From: Saccharospirillum mangrovi
Lineage (GTDB): Bacteria; Pseudomonadota; Gammaproteobacteria; Pseudomonadales; Natronospirillaceae
Assembly (NCBI RefSeq): GCF_003367315.1
Contig: NZ_CP031415.1
Span: 3,160,001 to 3,224,000, forward strand
Direction: 5' to 3'
DNA length: 64,000 nucleotides
In this document: one piece after another, positions 58,867-64,000 of the stretch
Numbering within the stretch: the first letter of the stretch is position 1
Layout of the letters: each line of letters opens with the position of its first letter
Translations under genes and position numbers: made by a program
Notes under the pieces: model-generated
The model's database searches: none
Told to the model about the DNA's origin: nothing
What the model saw: only the letters and a program-made list of their open reading frames with translations

Positions 58867-59820
58867 ATGAGTCTGCACATCGGCGTCGTCATGGACCCCA
58901 TCGAAGCGGTCACCTATAAAAAAGACAGCACTCTGGCGATGCTTTGGGCCGCCCAGGATCGGGGCTGGACGCTGCACTACATGACCATGACCGATCTGTT
59001 CCTCGACAACGGCCAGCCGATGGCAACCACCCGGCCGCTGCAAGTGCATCGCGACCCGGCGCATTTCTACGATTTAGGCGACGCCACCACCACGGCACTG
59101 GCCGATCTCGACGTCGTTTTGATGCGCAAAGACCCGCCGTTCGACAACGAATACATCTACGCCACTTATATGCTCGAACGCGCCGAAGAGGCCGGCGTCC
59201 TGATCGTCAACAAGCCGCAATCGCTGCGCGACTGCAACGAGAAGTTCTACGCCACCGCCTTTGTTGATGTCGCCCCGCCGCATCTGATTACTCGCGACGC
59301 GGCCCGCCTGAAAGCCTTTCACCAGGAACACGGCGACGTCATTTTCAAACCGCTCGACGGCATGGGCGGCAGTTCCATCTTCCGTTTAAAAGCCGACGAC
59401 CCGAACGTCTCGGTGATCATCGAAACGCTCACCGAACACGGCCAGCAACAAACGATGGCGCAGAAATACCTGCCGGAAATCAAAGACGGCGACAAACGCA
59501 TCCTGATGATCGACGGCGAACCGATTGACTACTGCCTGGCGCGCTTGCCCGCCAAAGGCGAAACCCGGGGCAACCTGGCCGCCGGCGGCACTGGCCGGGC
59601 GCAACCGTTAAGCGATCGCGACCGTGAAATCGCCGCACGCGTCGGACCGGAACTGAAAAAACGCGGCCTGATTTTCGTCGGCCTGGACGTGATCGGCGAT
59701 TACTTAACCGAAATCAACGTCACCAGCCCGACCTGCATCCGCGAAATCGACGCCGCTTATGACACCGACATCGCCGGCAAACTGATGGACGTTATCGCCG
59801 CCAAGCGGGGTCTGAGCTGA
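58867..59820 (+). CDS. gshB: Glutathione synthetase
   Basis: 317 residues from ATG 58867 (MSLHIGVVMDPIEAVTYKKD), the conserved family start; an ATG at 58777 would add 30 unrelated residues. It joins gamma-glutamylcysteine and glycine using ATP. Seen: MTMTDLFLDNGQPMA, VLMRKDPPFDNEYIYATYMLE, VIFKPLDGMGGSSIFRL (ATP grasp), RILMIDGEPIDYCLARLPAKGE, RGNLAAGGTGRAQPLSDRD (glycine loop), FVGLDVIGDYLTEINVTSPT. The stop overlaps the next ATG by one base (TGATG). Confidence 0.97.
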   Translation: MSLHIGVVMDPIEAVTYKKDSTLAMLWAAQDRGWTLHYMTMTDLFLDNGQPMATTRPLQVHRDPAHFYDLGDATTTALADLDVVLMRKDPPFDNEYIYATYMLERAEEAGVLIVNKPQSLRDCNEKFYATAFVDVAPPHLITRDAARLKAFHQEHGDVIFKPLDGMGGSSIFRLKADDPNVSVIIETLTEHGQQQTMAQKYLPEIKDGDKRILMIDGEPIDYCLARLPAKGETRGNLAAGGTGRAQPLSDRDREIAARVGPELKKRGLIFVGLDVIGDYLTEINVTSPTCIREIDAAYDTDIAGKLMDVIAAKRGLS

Positions 59821-60698
59821 TGGCGGTCAGCGTCGGCGCGGTCGACCGGCTCAGCTTCACGCTGTTTGTCGCCGTGGGCCTGCACGCCCTGGTGATTTTC
59901 GGCGTCGGCTTCGAGCCGCCCAAATCCGGCCAGTTACCGCCGACGCTCGACGTGACGCTGGCACAACACGCCAGCCCGACCACCACGCCACTCGACGAAG
60001 CCGATTTCCTCGCCGACGCCAACCAGCAAGGCAGCGGCACGCTGGAAGACAAAGCCCAATTGACCTCGACCGAACAAGCCGAGATCGAAGACAACCAGAT
60101 ATTCCGCACCGTGCCGGAAATACAGCAAATCCGCTTCGCCGAGCAATCGCCGCAACGCGCGTTGGTGACCACCACCGGCGACGCCGAACGCAGCGCTAAT
60201 GCGCAACCGAGCGAAGACGCCCTCACCGACCCGAGCCAGGCCAGCGACGAAGCGCTGCTGCTGAGCCAGGTCAACGACATCGCCACACTGCGCGCCATGC
60301 TCGATGAAAGCCGCCAGAATCTGGCACGCGCACCGCGCACCCGCACGCTGACGGCGGTGTCAGCGCGGCAATCGCTGGATGCGGCTTATGTGTATGGCTG
60401 GCTGGAAGAAATCGAACGCATTGGTAACCAGAACTATCCGCAGGCGGCGCGTCAGCAACGGCTGACCGGCGATGTGCGTTTGGCGGTCACCATTCGCTCC
60501 GACGGCACACTCGCCAACGTCGCCGTAACCCGCAGTTCCGGCCATGCCGTACTCGACCAGGCGGCGCAACGCATTGTGCATTTAGCTGCGCCGTTCGAAC
60601 CGTTCACGCTGGACATGCGCCAGGAATACGACCAGCTCGAAATCATCCGCACCTGGCAGTTCCGCACCGACAACCGCTTCGGCCGGGAGACGCCATGA
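59820..60698 (+). CDS. tonB: TonB-family energy transducer (TonB3 position)
   Basis: 292 residues. A single N-terminal membrane anchor (about residues 12-32, FTLFVAVGLHALVIFGVGF), a periplasmic middle part rich in Gln, Ala and acidic residues, a helix around residues 150-175, and the C-terminal TonB fold (about 190-292; NYPQAARQQRLTGDVRLAVTI, SGHAVLDQAAQRIVHLAAPFEPF). There is no long Pro-rich stretch. TonB couples the ExbBD proton force to outer-membrane receptors. Pseudomonas aeruginosa has tonB3 after gshB, reported to matter for twitching. It is flanked by coupled starts (1 bp upstream, 4 bp downstream). Confidence 0.9.
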   Translation: MAVSVGAVDRLSFTLFVAVGLHALVIFGVGFEPPKSGQLPPTLDVTLAQHASPTTTPLDEADFLADANQQGSGTLEDKAQLTSTEQAEIEDNQIFRTVPEIQQIRFAEQSPQRALVTTTGDAERSANAQPSEDALTDPSQASDEALLLSQVNDIATLRAMLDESRQNLARAPRTRTLTAVSARQSLDAAYVYGWLEEIERIGNQNYPQAARQQRLTGDVRLAVTIRSDGTLANVAVTRSSGHAVLDQAAQRIVHLAAPFEPFTLDMRQEYDQLEIIRTWQFRTDNRFGRETP

Positions 60699-61129
60699 GC
60701 GCCGACGGCCATTGGTTAGGCTTCGATTTCGGCCTGGCCTGGATCGGTGTCGCCGCCGGCCAACGCCTGACCCAGACCGCCAGCCCCTTGCCACCGCTGC
60801 GCGCCCGCGACGGCATTCCCAACTGGGACGCCATCGACGCCTTGGTGAACGAATGGAAACCGGCCGGTTTCGTCGTCGGCATCCCGTACAACATGGACGG
60901 CAGCGACAGCGAAATGGGCGCCCGCGCCAACAAATTCCGCAAGCGCCTGCACGGCCGTTACGGCTTACCGGCCGAAGCCATCGACGAACGTTTGTCGAGC
61001 CGCGAAGCGCGCAGCCAGTTGGGCGAACGCGGCAAAAGTTTGAGCAAGGCACGGCAGGCGCAGGTTGATAGCATCGCGGCCCAGTTGATTCTGGAAACCT
61101 TCCTGCTGCAAACCACGCCTCAGGCCTAG
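60695..61129 (+). CDS. ruvX: Putative pre-16S rRNA nuclease / RuvX (YqgF)
   Basis: 144-residue RNase H-like fold enzyme. Motifs: GFDFGLAWIGVAAGQ (first catalytic Asp), FVVGIPYNMDGSDSEMG, AIDERLSSREA (catalytic Asp-Glu) and QVDSIAAQLILETFL (last Asp). It processes the 5' end of 16S rRNA. Its ATG overlaps the tonB stop by 4 bp. In Pseudomonas yqgE lies between tonB3 and yqgF; it is missing here. The stop overlaps the convergent reductase stop. Confidence 0.94.
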   Translation: MSADGHWLGFDFGLAWIGVAAGQRLTQTASPLPPLRARDGIPNWDAIDALVNEWKPAGFVVGIPYNMDGSDSEMGARANKFRKRLHGRYGLPAEAIDERLSSREARSQLGERGKSLSKARQAQVDSIAAQLILETFLLQTTPQA

Positions 61130-62178
61130 CGGCCTTTGACCAGACCGTCCTGCAACAGTTGAGCGGCGTGGTCGTTCATCGTTTGCGCCAGCGAATGGTA
61201 TTGGATGCCCAGTTCATCACGGCTGGGTTGATTATCGAATTCCAGTGGGTAACCCATATTCCCGGCCACATCGCGACGCGACATGCCAATCAAGGGAGCC
61301 AGCAACCACAGCAGCCATTTGGGCAGTTCGCGGCTGGGTAATTTGTCGGCAATGTTGAAGCGTTCGCCGTCGAGGCAATGCGCCAGATCCAGCAAACGAA
61401 TCCCCTGGGCGACCAGAATATAGCGCTGCTGGTCTTTACCCTGTTCGGCGGCGCGCAGATGCGCCAGCGCTACATCACGCACATCGACCACACCCAGCCA
61501 CATTCTCGGCACGCCCTGACGAAAGCTGCCATCGACGAACTGCTGCATCATCTTCGCACTGGTGCCGTCGATGCGGCGCGACAGCGATGGGCCAAAGATG
61601 CCGCCCGGGTGCAGCGTCACCAGGCTCCAGCGTTGTTGTTGCCGCTGCCGTTGCCAGGCCAGTTGTTCCGCCTGGGTTTTGGAAAACGCGTAGGGATTGC
61701 TGTCGAGCCGGGAGCCGGTATTGACGTCAGCCGCCGTCACCAATGGGCTGCCCTTGGCATTCACCGAACGCGCCGTGTCGTACAGGCTGACCACACTGCT
61801 GGTCAACACCAGCCGGCGCACCGATTCACAGCGTTCGATACTGTCGATCACATTCGCCGTGCCGTTGAGCGCCGGGCGTAACAGGGTCTGTTCCGGGTTT
61901 TTGGTCTTTTCCAGAAAATAAGGTGAAGCGGTGTGGAAGACGATGGTGCATCCGGCCATCGCCGCATCAAAACTGCCCGGCGTCAGCAGATCAGCCTCGA
62001 ACAGAAACAACTGATCGGGGTATTGCGTTTTCATCTGTTCCAGATGTGCCAGCTTGGCCGAATCAGCCAGACTGCGAACGGTGCCATGCACGCGATAACC
62101 GGCGCGCAACAGGCTGTCCACAACCCAGGAACCGAGATAGCCTGAAGCACCACTGACCATGACTTGCTGTGTCATCAC
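61126..62178 (-). CDS. NAD(P)-dependent epimerase / dihydroflavonol-4-reductase-like enzyme
   Basis: 350 residues of the extended short-chain dehydrogenase group. The Rossmann motif is VMVSGASGYLGSWVVDSLL (about residues 7-25), with R near TVRSLADSAK suggesting NADP. CTIVFHTASPYFLEK lies at the active-site wall. The catalytic YxxxK occurs as NPYAFSKTQAEQ (Tyr about 173, Lys about 177). It resembles dihydroflavonol reductase and cinnamoyl-CoA reductase-like bacterial enzymes that reduce aldehydes or ketones; the substrate is unknown. Convergent with ruvX by a 4-bp overlap (CTAG). Confidence 0.88.
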   Translation of the reverse strand: MMTQQVMVSGASGYLGSWVVDSLLRAGYRVHGTVRSLADSAKLAHLEQMKTQYPDQLFLFEADLLTPGSFDAAMAGCTIVFHTASPYFLEKTKNPEQTLLRPALNGTANVIDSIERCESVRRLVLTSSVVSLYDTARSVNAKGSPLVTAADVNTGSRLDSNPYAFSKTQAEQLAWQRQRQQQRWSLVTLHPGGIFGPSLSRRIDGTSAKMMQQFVDGSFRQGVPRMWLGVVDVRDVALAHLRAAEQGKDQQRYILVAQGIRLLDLAHCLDGERFNIADKLPSRELPKWLLWLLAPLIGMSRRDVAGNMGYPLEFDNQPSRDELGIQYHSLAQTMNDHAAQLLQDGLVKGR

Positions 62179-62360
62179 TGAATTCCTCTTGACGCGGCGG
62201 ACCGCAAAAGTGGTGGTGACTAATATGATCGCGCCCGGCCCAGCTTAAATCCGCCAGAAGTCACAGCCGGCCATCGGCACCAGGCGCACTGGCAATGGGT
62301 TGTTTATCCGCCCCCACTTCCCCTAGCATTCGCTGCACCCACACGCCGAGGTAGCTGTTT

Positions 62361-63974
62361 ATTACCACCCAACCCGACCTGCCCACCGGCTACTACAAAG
62401 ACAATTTCGACCGTCTGCTCGCCACCGTCGTTGAACGCTACGACGATCTGCTGACGGATGCCGACCGCGCCTTTGTGACCGGCTATCAGCAACTCAGTTT
62501 GCCCGCCGCCCGTTTGCTGGTGCGGCTGTACACGCGCAAAGGCCCGACCTTCCGCCTTGGCAAACTCAACTACGCAGAAATCCCTGATCTCGCCGCGGCC
62601 GTCGCTGAATTAGCCGACATCAAGTTGCTCGACACCAACCCCGAACTCAGCGCCGGCGAAGTGGCGCAATTACTCACGCTCGCCGACTTACGCCAGCTTG
62701 ATTGGGTGCCAAATCCAAAACGCCCAAAAACCGAAATACAAACCGAATTGGACGACTGGGATGACATCCGCTGCGCCAGCGACTGGGGCCTGAACGAGCC
62801 ACTGATTCAACCGCAACACTGGCTGACATTGCGCCGGTTGCAACTGCTGTATTTCGGCAACGAACACCAAAGCCTGACCGACTTTGTACTGTCCGATTTG
62901 GGTCTATTTCAGTACGAAAATTATCCGCTCGGCAAAGCCAACCGCTGGTTCGAACATGGCGAAGAACTCGACCAGCATTTACTGATCGGCGAATTAAAAA
63001 GCGCCGTTTTTGAAGCGCGCGAAAACAGCGATGTCGAAGCGTTAATTGCACTCGCCGAACCGCTGTTGCAAACCGTCTGGATCGGCAGCGCCAAAGACCG
63101 CGCCGCACGGCTCGCCAACCGGCTCGGTTTCCGTCTGGAACAATGGGGCGAACCGGAACTGGCGTTGCAACTCTTTCAAACCAACGACCAACCACCAGCG
63201 CGCGAACGGCGTTGCCGCATTCATTTCAAAGCCGAACGTTTTGTCGCTGCGAACGAAGAACTCGACGCCATCCGTAGTGAACCCAAAGACGCCACCGAAG
63301 CGCGTTTTCTCACCCGCTTTGCACCCAAGCTGGCGAAGAAACTCAAGCTCGATATTGAACCGATAACCGTGCCGGTTTTGATCGAACAAACGCACTGCTG
63401 GCCGCAAGGCGACGGCAGCGTCGAACAGTTGGTGTGTTCGCGTTTAACCGATGCCTATTGGCTGGAAAATTTATTGCCACTCGGTGTATTCGGGTTGATT
63501 CACTGGCGCTGGATTTTCCAGCCGGTTGCCGGCGCGTTTCACCATCCGTTTCAGCAAGCGCCAGCCGACTTGTATGAACCGGATTTTCTCGCCCGACGCG
63601 GGCTCAGCCGCAGCCAGTTGTATCGCGAATTAAGCACCGAAACCGCACGCGAATATCTGCTGGAAAACTGGGATGCCAAGTTCGGTCGGCAGAATCCGTT
63701 CGTGCATTGGGGCGCGCTCGAAAAAGACTTGGTGTTGCGTGCTTTCGACGCCCTAGCCTGGGAACAGTGGCTGGCGATTTTCAAACATCTCTGGCTCGAC
63801 TTAAAACGCCACCGCGCCGGCTTCCCCGACCTGTTTCAGTTCACCGAAACCGGCGGCCGCTTTATCGAAGTCAAAGGCCCCGGCGACCGTTTGCAAGACA
63901 ACCAACGCGACTGGCTGGCGGTGTTCGAGCAAGCCGGTATCGCCGCCGAAGTCTGGTACATCCGTTATGAATAA
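62361..63974 (+). CDS. FAN1-type VRR-NUC nuclease
   Basis: Structure-specific nuclease of the FAN1 family, which cuts branched DNA near crosslinks. About 537 residues if translation begins at ATT 62361 (9 bases after GAGG at 62348-62351). The segment before the first common start codon (GTG 62475) contains the conserved family N-terminus PTGYYKDNFDRLLATVVERY, so the gene must begin upstream of it. The only in-frame candidates after the stop at 62352 are CTG 62355 and ATT 62361. Later parts: LVRLYTRKGPTFRLGKLNYAE (helical/HTH region) and the VRR-NUC domain at the end, with catalytic D490 in GFPDLF and E503/K505 in FIEVKGPGDRLQDNQ. TPR-like helices lie in the middle. Confidence 0.88.
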   Translation: MTTQPDLPTGYYKDNFDRLLATVVERYDDLLTDADRAFVTGYQQLSLPAARLLVRLYTRKGPTFRLGKLNYAEIPDLAAAVAELADIKLLDTNPELSAGEVAQLLTLADLRQLDWVPNPKRPKTEIQTELDDWDDIRCASDWGLNEPLIQPQHWLTLRRLQLLYFGNEHQSLTDFVLSDLGLFQYENYPLGKANRWFEHGEELDQHLLIGELKSAVFEARENSDVEALIALAEPLLQTVWIGSAKDRAARLANRLGFRLEQWGEPELALQLFQTNDQPPARERRCRIHFKAERFVAANEELDAIRSEPKDATEARFLTRFAPKLAKKLKLDIEPITVPVLIEQTHCWPQGDGSVEQLVCSRLTDAYWLENLLPLGVFGLIHWRWIFQPVAGAFHHPFQQAPADLYEPDFLARRGLSRSQLYRELSTETAREYLLENWDAKFGRQNPFVHWGALEKDLVLRAFDALAWEQWLAIFKHLWLDLKRHRAGFPDLFQFTETGGRFIEVKGPGDRLQDNQRDWLAVFEQAGIAAEVWYIRYE

Positions 63975-64000
63975 TGCGGTGCGGTTTCGCGTCTCGGTGC

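Overview
The window is GC-rich and gene-dense and reads as part of a gammaproteobacterial chromosome. The evidence is a Pil-Chp twitching cluster next to gshB, tonB and ruvX in the arrangement known from Pseudomonas, a class I adenylate cyclase, DNA polymerase II and GlpX. Two polysaccharide-use loci (GlcNAc/chitin oligosaccharides and beta-glucan) suggest a marine or saline heterotroph of the Oceanospirillales/Saccharospirillaceae type. That placement is a guess from gene content. No rRNA, tRNA, CRISPR array, prophage or insertion sequence was recognised.

Layout. 1-2173: end of a surface-polysaccharide operon (UDP-galactopyranose mutase, two family 2 glycosyltransferases). 2182-7952: DNA polymerase II, SelO, a chemoreceptor. 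8146-13107: two paralogous long acyl-CoA dehydrogenases, with a strong promoter, a PsrA-like operator and a large REP-like palindrome, then a GhrA-like dehydrogenase. 13166-22291: a GlcNAc locus, with nagK-nagR-nagA-nagB on the minus strand and a cytoplasmic GH20 hexosaminidase plus ABC importer on the plus strand, sharing operator-like GGTATT motifs. 22598-24931: a lipoprotein with twelve kelch-like blades. 25095-35456: a beta-glucan locus, with GNAT, LacI regulator, GH16 lipoprotein, a Dpp-type ABC transporter and a divergent cytoplasmic GH30, controlled by two TGAAAGCGCTTTCA-type operators. 35553-42237: housekeeping and unknown genes (possible outer-membrane barrel, EamA exporter, GNAT pair with RraA, GlpX, cytidine deaminase, purine nucleoside phosphorylase). 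42322-47616: EnvZ/OmpR-like pair divergent from cyaA. 47559-58503: chpC-like cheW, giant chpA, pilJ, pilI, pilH. 58867-63974: gshB, tonB, ruvX, an NAD-dependent reductase and a FAN1-type nuclease.

The two sugar loci share one logic. Oligosaccharides are imported intact, cleaved in the cytoplasm by an enzyme without a signal peptide (GH20 or GH30), and the importer is controlled by a local regulator with palindromic or repeated operators. In both, a hairpin lies between the binding-protein gene and the first permease gene, which would keep binding protein in excess.

The most striking observation is inside chpA. About 900 bp in the middle of this 7.2-kb gene are open in two frames. The frame continuous with the flanking domains gives a Ser/Thr/Pro/Asn/Gln-rich linker. 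The -1 frame gives an acidic Glu-Pro tract followed by 34 uninterrupted five-residue units of the form A-(D/E)-L-(D/E)-x, matching the style of the other acidic linker in the same protein. Two compensating single-base indels, natural or from assembly, are the simplest explanation.
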